A stretch of DNA of 64,000 nucleotides from Accumulibacter appositus (GCF_035440685.1 NZ_DAORMW010000018.1); one strand, 5' to 3'; counted from the stretch's first letter, positions 1 to 8,912 are shown. Made by a program: numbers and translations. Notes: a model not told the origin generated them from the sequence alone.

Positions 1-1066
1 CGGTAATAGCGTTGATCATTTCGTCGGCGGTGGTGTTGCCGGTGGTGGCTAGCGCGGCGATGTCGAGAATGCGCGACTGGGCCGCCGGAAAATGCGTGTC
101 GCCGCCGTTAATCGCGCGTGATCCTGCCACCAGTCCGGCCACGAAGCTGCCGTGCAGGTAGTCGGTATCGCGCGGCAGGACGTAGGTTTCGCGCCCGGCC
201 AGCCAGGGATTCAAAAGCTTGTGTTTCGGATCGACCCCCGTATCGACTACGGCGACCACCGGCAGGTCAGCCGGTGGCGCCGGTAGCGTTCCGGCCGGCG
301 CGGTGCCGACCGGAACGAACCACTGCGGTGTGATACGGATCGGCGAGAATTCTTCCGCTGGCGCCACGGAGCGAACCCCGGGGAAAGCGGCAATGGTCAA
401 GGCGGCATCGAGCGACTTGATCTCGACGAATTGCGCCCGTCGCGACATCGCCGGTTGTTGCTTGCTGACGCGGCATTCGGTCTTGCGCAGAAGGGCCTGC
501 AACTGCTCGTCGATCAGCGCGTCAATGCTTTCGTCGGTATTCGAAAAGCGTTCCAAAACGAAGGGTTTGCCGGCCTTAATCCAAGCCTTGACGTCACTTA
601 GTTGGCGAAAGCGCTTGCCGATCTGCAGCGCCTGGTCGGCGCCGTAGGCGGTGAAGGATTCAATGGTGGAAATGTTGGCGCGGATGCCTTTGGCGTTGTT
701 GTCGCTGATGACGCAGGCCAGCTGAGAGAGGCTGTGGGTAGTCGCAGGGAGTAGTAATTCCCCCAGGCCTTGGGTGCCGATTGGCAGCATGCCCACCCGG
801 TCCAGCAATTGCATGGGACGGTTGGATTTGGCCATCGCCTCGGTGCGTAACCGCAGGGTAATGACGGTCGGGATCTCCGGATATTTGGCGTGCGTGCCGG
901 CAACCGCTTGCCTCACCATGCCCAGTTGATCGATCAACCCGTCGCGGAGCGCGCTGTTGACTGGAACCAGCTCTTTGGGTTCGGTGAAGCCGCCGATGAC
1001 TTTTTGTTTAAGGTCGTTTGCCCGTGGGGCGACGACCAGAATCGGGTGTTCCTTCTTGGCCTTCAT
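1..1066 (-). CDS. ietS: Subtilisin-like serine protease (IetS-like), 3' end beyond window
   Basis: This is a partial S8-family peptidase of which about 355 residues are visible. The catalytic Asp lies in VVDTGVD near residue 275 and the catalytic His in HGSFVAGLVAG near residue 304; the Ser motif must lie beyond the left edge. A long N-terminal region of about 250 residues precedes the protease fold. The ATG at 1066 follows a G-rich stretch (GGGGGG) and overlaps the 3' end of the upstream AAA+ ATPase gene by 59 bases, so the two genes are translationally linked. An AAA+ ATPase plus subtilase pair is the composition of IetAS, first described as a plasmid stability/incompatibility pair and later as an anti-phage system (Gao_Iet). 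The assignment rests on domain pairing and gene order, not on a database search. Confidence 0.8.
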   Translation of the reverse strand, partial: MKAKKEHPILVVAPRANDLKQKVIGGFTEPKELVPVNSALRDGLIDQLGMVRQAVAGTHAKYPEIPTVITLRLRTEAMAKSNRPMQLLDRVGMLPIGTQGLGELLLPATTHSLSQLACVISDNNAKGIRANISTIESFTAYGADQALQIGKRFRQLSDVKAWIKAGKPFVLERFSNTDESIDALIDEQLQALLRKTECRVSKQQPAMSRRAQFVEIKSLDAALTIAAFPGVRSVAPAEEFSPIRITPQWFVPVGTAPAGTLPAPPADLPVVAVVDTGVDPKHKLLNPWLAGRETYVLPRDTDYLHGSFVAGLVAGSRAINGGDTHFPAAQSRILDIAALATTGNTTADEMINAIT

Positions 1067-2177
1067 GCTGCCCCCCGGATGCTGCTTTATTAGTCTGTCT
1101 TACAGAAATGCCATAGTAATCCGCCAGTTTCCGTAGTGCAAGCCACCGTGGCGCCCAGTTACGCAGAAATTCGATTTCCTTTTCGCGTGAATCGAGTTGT
1201 ATGCCGTTGTGCATAGCGATCACCAGCCCGAGACGGCGCAACAGATCGATCGGCTGGATGGTGTCATTGCCGCGCAGGATAGCGGCGCGGATAGCATCAT
1301 GCGCTGCATGCTCGATCGCCGCGCCGGAAAGTCCGGCCGAGAGCTCGGCGAGCGTCGCGCTGGATAAATCGGTATGAGCGTACTGACCAAGCTTCATTGC
1401 CCAGATGTGCGCACGGAGATTGACGTCAGGTAGTGACAGCTCAACACGCCAGGCAAAACGGCGCCAGACGGCGCGGTCCAGCAGTTCGGCGTGGTTGGTC
1501 GCGGCTAGCAGCAAAGTTTCGGGGGCGAGTGCATCAATGTTCTGCAGCAATGAAATCACGATGCGTTGCAGCTCGCCCACCTCGCGTTCGTCGCTGCGAG
1601 TCTTGGCCAGGGCATCGAACTCGTCGAGGAACAGCACGCAGGGCCGGTTTTCGGCGTGCTCGAAAACCCGGCGCAGGTTGCGACTGGTTTGGCCAAGCAG
1701 CGACGAAACCAGCGTATCGCAGCGCACGGTAAGCAACGGCAAGCCCAACTCTGCGGCGATCAAGCGCGCGGCCTGTGTCTTGCCGCAGCCCGGCGGGCCG
1801 GAAAACAGCAGGCGCGCCGGATGGCGGATGCCGGCGGCGGCCAGCTTCTCCGTGGCGCGGGTCGACTGTACGAATTCTTCGATGCGCTCGGCGGCATTCT
1901 CGGGCAGCACGAGGGCAATGTCGGCGCGCGCGGGCAGCTCTTCATCCAGCGTATGCAACTGGCTCTCCGAATCGACCGGCAGGGAATGTTGCAGCGAGAC
2001 CGGCGCCAGCGTCTGGGCAGGCACGCGCGCGAGCTTCTGGCGCAGCATGCCGGCTTGGCGCATCTCGCCGTCGGATTCGAGTTTTTCCGCCAGCAAGCCG
2101 GCGTAGTCGGCGGCCTTGCGGACATTGTGCTGCAGCGCTCCTTCAAGAATCTTTAGCACTTCATTGAGATGATCCAT
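1008..2177 (-). CDS. ietA: AAA+ ATPase (IetA-like) paired with subtilase
   Basis: This 389-residue AAA+ ATPase has a helical N-terminal region (residues 1-90) and one ATPase module. Walker A is GPPGCGKT (about 127-134), Walker B is FLDEFD (about 183-188), sensor 1 is ATNH (about 226-229) and the arginine-finger pair is RR (about 239-240), an FtsH/CDC48-like layout. The ATG at 2177 is preceded by CGGGAA and is preferred to an in-frame start 24 bases upstream. The gene overlaps the subtilase gene and is the first of the pair. In IetAS the ATPase is thought to control or feed the protease; that role is inferred here from the family. The pair is the cargo of the tRNA-Leu island, at the end opposite the integrase. 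Confidence 0.85.
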   Translation of the reverse strand: MDHLNEVLKILEGALQHNVRKAADYAGLLAEKLESDGEMRQAGMLRQKLARVPAQTLAPVSLQHSLPVDSESQLHTLDEELPARADIALVLPENAAERIEEFVQSTRATEKLAAAGIRHPARLLFSGPPGCGKTQAARLIAAELGLPLLTVRCDTLVSSLLGQTSRNLRRVFEHAENRPCVLFLDEFDALAKTRSDEREVGELQRIVISLLQNIDALAPETLLLAATNHAELLDRAVWRRFAWRVELSLPDVNLRAHIWAMKLGQYAHTDLSSATLAELSAGLSGAAIEHAAHDAIRAAILRGNDTIQPIDLLRRLGLVIAMHNGIQLDSREKEIEFLRNWAPRWLALRKLADYYGISVRQTNKAASGGQHEGQEGTPDSGRRPTGKRP

Positions 2178-2201
2178 TGTAATTCCCGGTGTGGAGCGCA
2201 A

Positions 2202-2791
2202 ATCCTAGCATGCGTTCCGATTTTTGGCGGTTTTGTTTCAATTAAATGGCGATTTGTTCCGCTTCTTAAACTTTCCAGTCTCGATGCCGTCGATCACGCG
2301 GTTGAGAGCGGCCCAGTCCTCGGTGTGAGCGGGTAGGCCAAGGCGACTTGGTGGGCGAACCAGTGCGGCGATTACTGCCCCGACTGCCTCGTCGATTTTC
2401 GCCGGCCACCGTTTCGAACGCGCCAGCGTTCGGCTTCTCGGCAACCTCACGGCGCGACCGCGTGACCATCGGCCCACAGCCCGACATGCGTCGCCGGCGC
2501 CCGATCGGCGCAGACGTCACGCCGTAACCATCACACGCTGTCGTTCACTTTTTTGATGGCGCGCCAAAGATCATCCACACCGGCTGGCAGATCGTCCGGC
2601 TTCGGCTCCTCTCGTGTGTGGCGAAAGCCAGGTTTTGTCAAGCCTTACAGCTTCGGTTGCCACGGTCGCCACGCCGACGACTGAACCTTTGGGTCAACTT
2701 GGGGTGACCTTGCCGTTACCTTGCCCATCTATGACTTGGGATTTCTTTGTGGCCGCCGCCGAGTCAAACCTTCCCCCAACCTTCCCTTCTA
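2202..2791 (-). other. Degraded coding stretch with short broken frames
   Basis: These 590 bases between the HGGxSTG gene and ietA hold no intact gene. Minus-strand frames that read like protein are a 27-codon ORF at 2645-2728, a TTG-started 36-codon ORF at 2531-2641 ending WRAIKKVNDSV, and the 3' part of an ORF ending at 2238 (KIDEAVGAVIAALV to KKRNKSPFN). The last resembles the C-terminal tail of a phage terminase-type protein only loosely. Neighbouring frames take over from one another, which suggests frameshifts in one or two former genes. This marks the join between the satellite replication genes and the IetAS cargo. Confidence 0.4.
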
Positions 2792-3112
2792 TCACTCTGG
2801 TTTCTGCTTTCTCGGCCGGCCGCCCTTCCTGCCATTGACGCGCGCTTGCTCTTTGCCTGCCTCGGTCTTCGGACCGGTCGAGCAGCCACCATGCCACTTG
2901 CACCGGCCCCCAAAGTACAGCGCCGTAATCTTGCAGGGTGTTCCGGCTCGCGTCTTCGCGCCGCAAGCCAGGCCAATCAGATCGGCGGGGAACGCTGGGC
3001 AAGGTGGCAGAGGATGCCGATAGCCACGCTCTTGCCATAGCCGATGAACAGCCGAGCACCGTTCGTGATACTCGCGCCAGCGCCGCCGCTTCTCCGGGGT
3101 CGATTCGCTCAT
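2792..3112 (-). CDS. HGGxSTG-motif satellite/phage protein
   Basis: This small basic protein of 106 residues contains CGAKTRAGTPCK, then KWHGGCSTGPKTEAG and a lysine/arginine-rich tail GRKGGRPRKQK. The HGGxSTGPKT signature defines a small family common in phages and integrated satellites, with paired Cys residues that may bind zinc. Its biochemical role is unknown. The ATG at 3112 overlaps the stop of the upstream gene (ATGA at 3109-3112), so it belongs to the primase operon. A longer upstream start exists but would read through out-of-frame upstream coding sequence. Confidence 0.75.
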   Translation of the reverse strand: MSESTPEKRRRWREYHERCSAVHRLWQERGYRHPLPPCPAFPADLIGLACGAKTRAGTPCKITALYFGGRCKWHGGCSTGPKTEAGKEQARVNGRKGGRPRKQKPE

Positions 3113-3699
3113 GGCGCGTACCCGTCGCATCGTCGCGGCAGCTCCGGCGCCGCAGGCCTGTAACCCCGTGTCGCCGAGACAATGCCCCCCGGCTTGGCAA
3201 CGATGCAGACGCCAGACCGCAGGTTGCAGCATTGGCGGCAGGCTCGCCGGTCGTCGAGGTCATCCGTTGCCGCGTGACGTGCTCGGCCAAGGTAGCACGC
3301 CCGCGCGTCGCTGTCGTTCCTGCACCTGGTCAATACCTCGTCGATGGTCGTCGCGTCGGTTTCGCCGATCTGCGCCAGCCATGCCCGAATGGCGGCGTCC
3401 TGGTCGCCGGCGATCGGTTCGGATTCACGCACGGCGATCGACTCGAACGGCTCGGCCGCCCGCGCATCCGGATAGCTGGCACGAACTTCAGCAGCGCTCG
3501 CCGCTGGCGCCTCCGACGGGTCGCGATCAGCCAACGGGACCGGCTGGCGATCGCAGGAATTGGCAATATGAATTTTTTCCAACACCCCGGATGACGAACC
3601 AAAAGAACCTAAACAACTCACTTTTCCAGGTTCTTTTGGTTTTTTAGGGCCGTCATCTGGCACATTGAGATTTTTTTTCAGCTCGGCAAGGTATCCCAC
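3109..3699 (-). CDS. Hypothetical satellite protein downstream of primase
   Basis: This is a 196-residue protein starting at a GTG two bases after the primase stop codon. The N-terminus (GYLAELKKNLN, then a KKPKEP-rich and Gly/Ser-rich linker) is followed by an acidic middle region and a Cys-rich C-terminus (CRQCCNLRSGVC). I do not recognise a named domain. Proteins with a short LK-rich head, low-complexity linker and Cys-rich tail often follow DUF3987 primases in integrative elements, so a replication accessory role is possible but unproven. It overlaps the HGGxSTG gene by four bases. Confidence 0.6.
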   Translation of the reverse strand: MGYLAELKKNLNVPDDGPKKPKEPGKVSCLGSFGSSSGVLEKIHIANSCDRQPVPLADRDPSEAPAASAAEVRASYPDARAAEPFESIAVRESEPIAGDQDAAIRAWLAQIGETDATTIDEVLTRCRNDSDARACYLGRARHAATDDLDDRRACRQCCNLRSGVCIVAKPGGIVSATRGYRPAAPELPRRCDGYAP

Positions 3700-3701
3700 G
3701 G

Positions 3702-6209
3702 TCAGCCCTTCGCCAGCGTTGCCGGATTGATCTGGTAAGAAATCGATGTTCTTCCGCCAGCAGTGCCGGTGCCGAATTTCTTTTCCGCCCGGCGGAGGTG
3801 CCCCAGGTCGCAAAGCATCCTCGCCGCCGCGTTGACGACTTCCGGCGTGCCCAGATACGACCAGCCCTTCAGGTACACGTCCGCCGCCTTGAACCCATTC
3901 ACCACCGCGCCGGCCGTGATCTTCGCGAGCAGGGCGGTAGCGCCGTTCGTCTCTGGCCTGGTGCCTGCCGCGTAAGCCCTCGCCGCGTGCGTTTCCAGAT
4001 ATTCGGACCATGCCAGCGCCCGCAGCAGTGAATCCTTGCTGACCGCGCTCTCACCATCGGCCAGCGCACAGACCAGCGCAACAGCGGGGACCAGCTTCCG
4101 ATACTTGGCAAGGTGTGATTCCATCGCCGGATGGTGATTGCCGGATCTCAAGGCGGGTTCAAACTCCCGCCGCCAGTCGTCGAATAGCACTTGAGCGTCG
4201 GCAGCGAAACGATAGACGGCGGGTACGGAATCTCCGCTCTCGGGATCGACGCCCGGCGGGAGGTCGTCAAGCCTCTGGAACGTCTCAAACGCCTTGTTCT
4301 TGGCGTCGCCGTTCGGGTATCTATCGACGTTGCGCCACTCGCCGTCTACGTCGGGCCAGACCAGCAAGCCAAAGCGTTGCAGCAAGCCGTCGTCGCCGGC
4401 ACCGCCGCTCACGGCATCATGGATGTACGCCTGCAGCTTGCCCGGCTGGATACCGCCAAGCATGGCGATGCACACGGCGTCGATGTGCAGATTCCGGCCG
4501 CGCAGGATGCGGTCTGAGGTGTAGCCCTGGTTGCCGTCGTACGCTTGCAGGTAGAACGCCCGAGAGCCTTCCTGCCCTTCCTTGTCGAGACTGCGCAGGA
4601 GGCCGTTCAGCTCGTCGCGATAGGCCAGCGTTCCCCATGGGTTTTCCATCAGGATTTCCCCCAGGGCTTCGACGCTGGCGTCGGTGATCTTGTAGCGCCG
4701 CAGTACCGGCTTGCCTGCGGCTTCAGTGTCGGCCGATTCAATCAGCAGGCGCTCCGCGCCAGCGCGGTCGCCTTTGGCGATCATCTTTTGCGCCTTGCTG
4801 TCCACGGCCTTGGCGCTCATCCCTTCCAGCTTCAGCCCGATTTCATGCTCCCGCATTGCCGCTCTGTGCTGTTCGCCGGCAGTGGCCGCTAGCCGATCAA
4901 GCGGCTTCAGTACCTCAGCCAGCGCCGGGGATTTCATCACGCCAGGGCGCCCGACAATCGCCCCCCAAAGGTTGGGGACCACCAGCCAGTCGTCGTGCCG
5001 CTTCGGGCAGATGCACGCCTTCCTGCCGATTACCGACGATAGCGCCACCATGGCGCCGACAGCCGGGAAGTCAGGAGGGCACTGCATCCGCTCCGCGATG
5101 TCTTCCACCCATGCCCGCAGCGCGATCGGTAGCAGTTCCACGTCGAACGGCTCGACGGGCAGCAGCGCGGAAGGAATCGGCAGCGGGTCGCGCCAGGGCT
5201 CGGGCTCCACGGGCACTTTGGCGACGGCACGAAGCCATGCCCCGCTTGCAGAATCGGCCGCTGGCGTGCTTTCACCATCCGGCGGGCAGGCTGCCCTTGT
5301 CAGGCTCGTTGCGCCCGCTATGGCGCGCCTCACCGCTTCCGCTCCGCATAGCTGCGCCATGTCGTTGAAGTCGGTCGCGCCGAGCGGCCGCTCGGCGCCG
5401 AAGTCAGGGATTGCCAGCAGCCCGCCGACGGAGCTCGCCGCCTCGGTCGCCTTCGCAAGGCCCGGATTGCCCGCAGTGCGATAGTCATCGTCGGCACACA
5501 GGATCAACGGCAAAGTCGGGAATTTCGCACGCATGGCTTGCGCAGTGGCGAGCAGGTTGCCGGCATTGAATGCCACGGCCACCGGGTAGGCGGTCGCTTC
5601 GTGCACGCTCGCTCCGGTTGCGAAGCCTTCGGCGATGCACAGTTTCGCCGAGTCCTTCACGCTGCCAATACCGAAATAGCAGCCCGCCACCCGTCCGCCT
5701 GTCAGGAAGCGCTTGTCGCCGTCCGGGCCGATGAATTGAAGCGAACGCACCTTTCCGTCGGCCCGCATGGGAACGACTAGCCTGCCCTTGTGCAGCAGTG
5801 TGCCGTTCGCCTTGATGCGCTTGCGGATCAAATAGGCGTAGCCATCGGTCGCCAGCGTTGCCGACGTCAAGATCGCCGCCGCCGTCGTCTCTGCCTCGGT
5901 CCGCCGCCGCGCGTCATCGGCTTCACGCTCGAGACGCATGGCTTTGATCTTTGCCCGGTGTTCTGCTTCCTCTACCGGCGTCAGTGCGCGGCCAATATCG
6001 GCCCGCCAGGATTGCGTCAGGCCTGTGCGCCAGTCGCCGAAACTACCCGAGGGTATGCCGTCGCCGTATAACAGGTACCAGCCTGCGTCGTCATTGCGTC
6101 GGCCGTTGCTGGCGAAGCGTCGCAGTTTGCCATCTGCTTCGATCACTTCAGGGGGGACCAGCCCGCCTTGGTGGATCGCTTCGCGGAATTCCTGGATAGG
6201 GTCACTCAT
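3702..6209 (-). CDS. Toprim/DUF3987 primase-helicase of integrative element
   Basis: This 835-residue replication protein has three visible parts. Residues 1-180 form a primase-associated N-terminal region that includes FGDWRTG. A Toprim domain follows at about 185-300, with the acidic residue in CIAEGFATG (E194) and the acidic cluster DDD at 240-242. Residues 370-800 are a DUF3987-type NTPase region with a P-loop-like GRPGVMKS (420-427). Such proteins prime and probably unwind DNA for autonomous replication of P4-like satellites and integrative elements. Its start overlaps the end of the PC4-like gene by eight bases. No frameshift or premature stop is visible, so the element may still replicate. 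Confidence 0.85.
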   Translation of the reverse strand: MSDPIQEFREAIHQGGLVPPEVIEADGKLRRFASNGRRNDDAGWYLLYGDGIPSGSFGDWRTGLTQSWRADIGRALTPVEEAEHRAKIKAMRLEREADDARRRTEAETTAAAILTSATLATDGYAYLIRKRIKANGTLLHKGRLVVPMRADGKVRSLQFIGPDGDKRFLTGGRVAGCYFGIGSVKDSAKLCIAEGFATGASVHEATAYPVAVAFNAGNLLATAQAMRAKFPTLPLILCADDDYRTAGNPGLAKATEAASSVGGLLAIPDFGAERPLGATDFNDMAQLCGAEAVRRAIAGATSLTRAACPPDGESTPAADSASGAWLRAVAKVPVEPEPWRDPLPIPSALLPVEPFDVELLPIALRAWVEDIAERMQCPPDFPAVGAMVALSSVIGRKACICPKRHDDWLVVPNLWGAIVGRPGVMKSPALAEVLKPLDRLAATAGEQHRAAMREHEIGLKLEGMSAKAVDSKAQKMIAKGDRAGAERLLIESADTEAAGKPVLRRYKITDASVEALGEILMENPWGTLAYRDELNGLLRSLDKEGQEGSRAFYLQAYDGNQGYTSDRILRGRNLHIDAVCIAMLGGIQPGKLQAYIHDAVSGGAGDDGLLQRFGLLVWPDVDGEWRNVDRYPNGDAKNKAFETFQRLDDLPPGVDPESGDSVPAVYRFAADAQVLFDDWRREFEPALRSGNHHPAMESHLAKYRKLVPAVALVCALADGESAVSKDSLLRALAWSEYLETHAARAYAAGTRPETNGATALLAKITAGAVVNGFKAADVYLKGWSYLGTPEVVNAAARMLCDLGHLRRAEKKFGTGTAGGRTSISYQINPATLAKG

Positions 6210-6489
6210 CGCGCGCGCCCCCCGCGATCAGCCCGGCCAGGGCGTCAACAATCTCCGGCAGGATTTCGAGCTTGAGCGAAACCCCCTTGCCTGGTCGTAG
6301 CTCGCCGGTATCGGCGTCGTCGAACCAGACGCGAACGTCGACCAGCTTGTAGCCCTTGAACGTGCGCCGCATGATGCGGTACACCTCGCGGCTGTTCTTG
6401 GGGATCTCGGCGATGATCTCGTCGCCGCTGCTGGTGCCCTTGAAGTGCCGAATGGCAGCCCCCGCCGGGACGCGTGAATTAGCGGTCAT
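6202..6489 (-). CDS. PC4/p15-like transcriptional coactivator family protein
   Basis: This 95-residue protein has the single-stranded-DNA-binding PC4 fold signature: an AEIPKN strand, VDVRVWFDDADTGEL, then RPGKGVSLKLEILPEIVDAL as the closing strand and helix. The ATG at 6489 has a strong AAAGGGGGC ribosome site; the upstream in-frame start at 6516 would overlap the alpA coding end and is less likely. It lies between alpA and the primase gene with overlaps or short gaps, so it is part of the element's replication/regulation operon. In bacteria PC4-like proteins are often phage- or island-borne; a role in single-stranded DNA protection or transcription is inferred. Confidence 0.75.
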   Translation of the reverse strand: MTANSRVPAGAAIRHFKGTSSGDEIIAEIPKNSREVYRIMRRTFKGYKLVDVRVWFDDADTGELRPGKGVSLKLEILPEIVDALAGLIAGGARDE

Positions 6490-6502
6490 GGTGCAGCCCC
6501 CT

Positions 6503-6718
6503 TTACGCCGTAGCAATCAAGGCGCGGATGTCCTCGACTCGCCAGACGGTGACGCGGGGGCCAAGCTTCTTCGGCGCCGGGAAGCGTCCAGACTTGACGC
6601 CTGCCCACCAGCAGGACTTCTTGATGGGGATAAGTGCGGGAATCGGCGGAACGGCTTTGGGGTTGCCGATGATTTGCGACAGGCGAAGGAAGCCTGTTTC
6701 GGGGAGTGTGCTAGCCAT
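6503..6718 (-). CDS. AlpA-family regulator/excisionase
   Basis: This 71-residue helix-turn-helix protein has the AlpA layout: FLRLSQIIG, then IPIKKSCWWAGVKSGRFPAP with the recognition helix, KKLGPRVTVWRVEDI, and a short C-terminal helix. AlpA/Vis-like proteins regulate the integrase and early operon of P4-like elements and can act as recombination directionality factors. The ATG at 6718 is preceded by CCGGAG at good spacing and is preferred to the start 48 bases upstream. It begins the operon alpA - PC4 - primase - two small genes. Two GGGGTAGGTT repeats lie about 120 bases upstream. Confidence 0.85.
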   Translation of the reverse strand: MASTLPETGFLRLSQIIGNPKAVPPIPALIPIKKSCWWAGVKSGRFPAPKKLGPRVTVWRVEDIRALIATA

Positions 6719-6837
6719 GTTTCTCCGGTTACGGCCGTCGTTGGCCGTGTTGAACATGGCGAGCATTGGAGCTGTTCTGGCGCCGTCTGAATAGGACGGT
6801 GGGTTACGAAAACATGCTCAGAAAATCGGCTAATGGA

Positions 6838-6870
6838 GGGGTAGGTTCTCCCGGAACGAGGGGGTAGGTT
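6838..6870. repeat. Two GGGGTAGGTT direct repeats upstream of alpA
   Basis: GGGGTAGGTT occurs at 6838-6847 and 6861-6870 (23-base period), in the 200-base gap between alpA and the next gene. Eight of ten bases match the reverse complement of the AAGTTACCCC repeats upstream of the integrase. They could be regulator or recombination protein sites; this is inference. Confidence 0.5.
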
Positions 6871-6926
6871 GCACGCGGCGGACGATCAGAAAACCAGTAT
6901 TTGCAAGGCTTTCAGGGGTGGGTGGG

Positions 6927-7550
6927 TTATGACTTTGGGGCGCCGCCGCCAAGTTGCCAGTTCGCCACCTTCGCAACTTCTTCGATTCCGGTTTCGTTGG
7001 GCTTGCCTTCGTCGTCAGACAGGCCGAATTCCGCCGCATGTTCTCGCAACCATTTTACCAGCGCCCGCTTCGGGCTTGTCTTGCCGGTATCGGTCACTGC
7101 TAGCCATGCCCGCACGGCCGCCGCCAGCTTTGGGGCGTAGCGTGGATCTCGTGCGTCAAGGTAGTCGGGGGTATCGGTCGCAGTCGGAAAAAAGAAGCCC
7201 GTGCGCAATCCACGGATTGTTAGCCATTCCCTCAGGTCGTCGACATTGATGCGTGTTCCCGTCGCACTAATTTCGTTCAACGGCTCCCAATGACCTTCTG
7301 ACTCTTCGCCAACCATGCGGATGTGATGATATTTGCCGGTTGATGCTTTTTCCGACTTGATCGCTCCAGACAACACTGCGCCTCGCAGCGACGCTTCCGC
7401 CGGGTAATGGCGCGGCCAATCCTGATTGCTGGACAAATCATCATTCATCCACGCAATGTCCGCCGGGTCATACCCCGCAATCAATGCCGCCGCTTCTCGC
7501 ACCGTCAAGGTGTCCGCAAGATGCCATAGTGGGTCGATCTCGTTTTCCAT
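6927..7550 (-). CDS. Hypothetical protein of integrative element
   Basis: This 207-residue protein is of unknown function. It starts with an acidic segment (ENEIDPLWHLADTLTVREAAALIAG) resembling the N-termini of other island proteins with a helix-turn-helix-like start. A central region has HWEPLNEISATGTRINVDDLREWL, and the C-terminal half ends in KWLREHAAEFGL and a glycine-rich tail. It lies between the integrase and alpA, a slot often occupied by a conserved protein in elements of this kind. The INVDDLREWL block resembles the wing following AlpA-type helix-turn-helix motifs, so DNA binding is possible. Confidence 0.6.
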   Translation of the reverse strand: MENEIDPLWHLADTLTVREAAALIAGYDPADIAWMNDDLSSNQDWPRHYPAEASLRGAVLSGAIKSEKASTGKYHHIRMVGEESEGHWEPLNEISATGTRINVDDLREWLTIRGLRTGFFFPTATDTPDYLDARDPRYAPKLAAAVRAWLAVTDTGKTSPKRALVKWLREHAAEFGLSDDEGKPNETGIEEVAKVANWQLGGGAPKS

Positions 7551-7663
7551 AGCGCCCCTTTCACGCTTCGCCCTTGAGACAGGATGCCGCGCCAGCCGGG
7601 CAAGGGTTCCCGGTTTTCTCCCCGTCGGGATAGGCGCGGCTTTGCTCAGTTTTGCTCAGTCGG

Positions 7664-8875
7664 TCACGCTGCCGTCGTGATGGCGATCACTTCCGCCCCG
7701 GCCTTTAGCTTGGTCAGATAGTCGGCCCACTGGTGCATCATGGCGCGCCGGTCCTTCAGGAACTTCGTCCGGTTGTAGGCGCCGCCCAGGGCGTCCGGTA
7801 CGGCATGAGCAAGCTGATGCTCGATCACTTCGGGCTTGATGCCCAGCACCTCGTGCAGAATCGTTCGCGCCATCGCCCTAAAGCCGTGGCCCGTGATTTC
7901 GGTCTTGGTGTTGTACCCTATGCGCCGCAGCGCGGCGTTGACGGCGGCCTCGCTCATGGCCTTGTGGGGATCTCGCCCAGGGAAGACATACCGCCCGCTC
8001 CCGGTCAGCGGGTGCAGTTCGCGCAGGAGTGCCACGGCTTGCGGTGCCAGCGGTACTAGATGCCGTGTCTTCGTCTTGGTGACAAGGTAGCGCCATTCGC
8101 CTTTGTCCAAGTCGAAGCCGGTCCATTCCGCCTTCCGTAGTTCTCCAGGTCGGACGAACAGCAAGGGCGCGAGCAGTAGCGCACTCTTGACGACGAACGT
8201 ACCTCGGAAGCCATCAATGGCGCGCAGCAGTTCGGCAACTTCGCTCGGTGTCGTGATAGATGCGAAGTGTTCAGCCTTGGGCGAAGGTATCGCGCCCTTC
8301 AGGTCGGGGCATGGATCGCGCTCGGCGCGTCCTGTGGCGATGGCATAGCGGAATGCTTGGCTGATCTCGCTGCGCACCCGGTGCGCCGTGTAGCGCGCGC
8401 CGCGCTCGTCGATCCGCCGCAGTACGGCGAGCACATCGGGTGCTGAAATCTCACTGATTGGCTTTGCCCCCAGCCAAGGGAAGACATCGTTCACCATCCG
8501 CGCAAGTGTCTTGACGTGCTGCGCCGGTTCGACCGTCCCCTTACGCTGTTCCAGCCAATCCCTGCAGACGGTCTCAAAGCAGTTCTCGGTCAGCGCCGCC
8601 TGTGCTTCCTTCGCCGCTTTCCGATCAGCGCCAGGGTCAATCCCCTGAGCAATGAGCTTTCGCGCCGCGCTGCGCGCCTCCCGCGCTTTCACGAGGCTGG
8701 TATCGGGATAGGTGCCAAGAGAAAGCAGCTTTTCCTTGCCGTCGAAACTGTATCGGAAGCGCCACCACTTGCCGCCGGCAGGGGTGACGATGAGGAACAG
8801 CCCCAAGCCGTCGAACAGCTTGACCGGCTTGGCGACTGGTTTCGCGTTGCGTACTGCGGTATCCGTGAGCGGCAT
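7664..8875 (-). CDS. P4-type tyrosine integrase
   Basis: This is a 403-residue tyrosine recombinase with an N-terminal DUF4102 arm-binding domain (from LTDTAVRNAKP to about residue 90), a core-binding domain and a catalytic domain. Catalytic residues are Arg242 in RPGELRK, His330 and Arg333 in HGFR, His357 in QLAH, and the Tyr367 nucleophile in YNRTK. The ATG at 8875 is placed by the GGAGG seven bases upstream. The open frame continues to 9046, but that extension runs through the repeat block and the tRNA terminator, so it is unlikely to be coding. The gene lies on the same strand as the adjacent tRNA-Leu, just past its 3' end, the usual position for integrases that target a tRNA gene. Confidence 0.92.
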   Translation of the reverse strand: MPLTDTAVRNAKPVAKPVKLFDGLGLFLIVTPAGGKWWRFRYSFDGKEKLLSLGTYPDTSLVKAREARSAARKLIAQGIDPGADRKAAKEAQAALTENCFETVCRDWLEQRKGTVEPAQHVKTLARMVNDVFPWLGAKPISEISAPDVLAVLRRIDERGARYTAHRVRSEISQAFRYAIATGRAERDPCPDLKGAIPSPKAEHFASITTPSEVAELLRAIDGFRGTFVVKSALLLAPLLFVRPGELRKAEWTGFDLDKGEWRYLVTKTKTRHLVPLAPQAVALLRELHPLTGSGRYVFPGRDPHKAMSEAAVNAALRRIGYNTKTEITGHGFRAMARTILHEVLGIKPEVIEHQLAHAVPDALGGAYNRTKFLKDRRAMMHQWADYLTKLKAGAEVIAITTAA

Positions 8876-8912
8876 AACGTCCTCCATGATCTGAATTCGG
8901 TTACGCGCCTGA

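Noticed and set aside
1..2640. Distal attachment site (repeat of the tRNA-Leu 3' end) at the left side of the island
   Set aside because: I looked for TGGTGCCCAGGAAGGG-like sequence and found none in the window; it probably lies beyond the left edge.
2694..3290. 198-codon frame across the HGGxSTG gene
   Set aside because: The HGGxSTG motif lies in another frame, which is well supported by its motif and coupled start.
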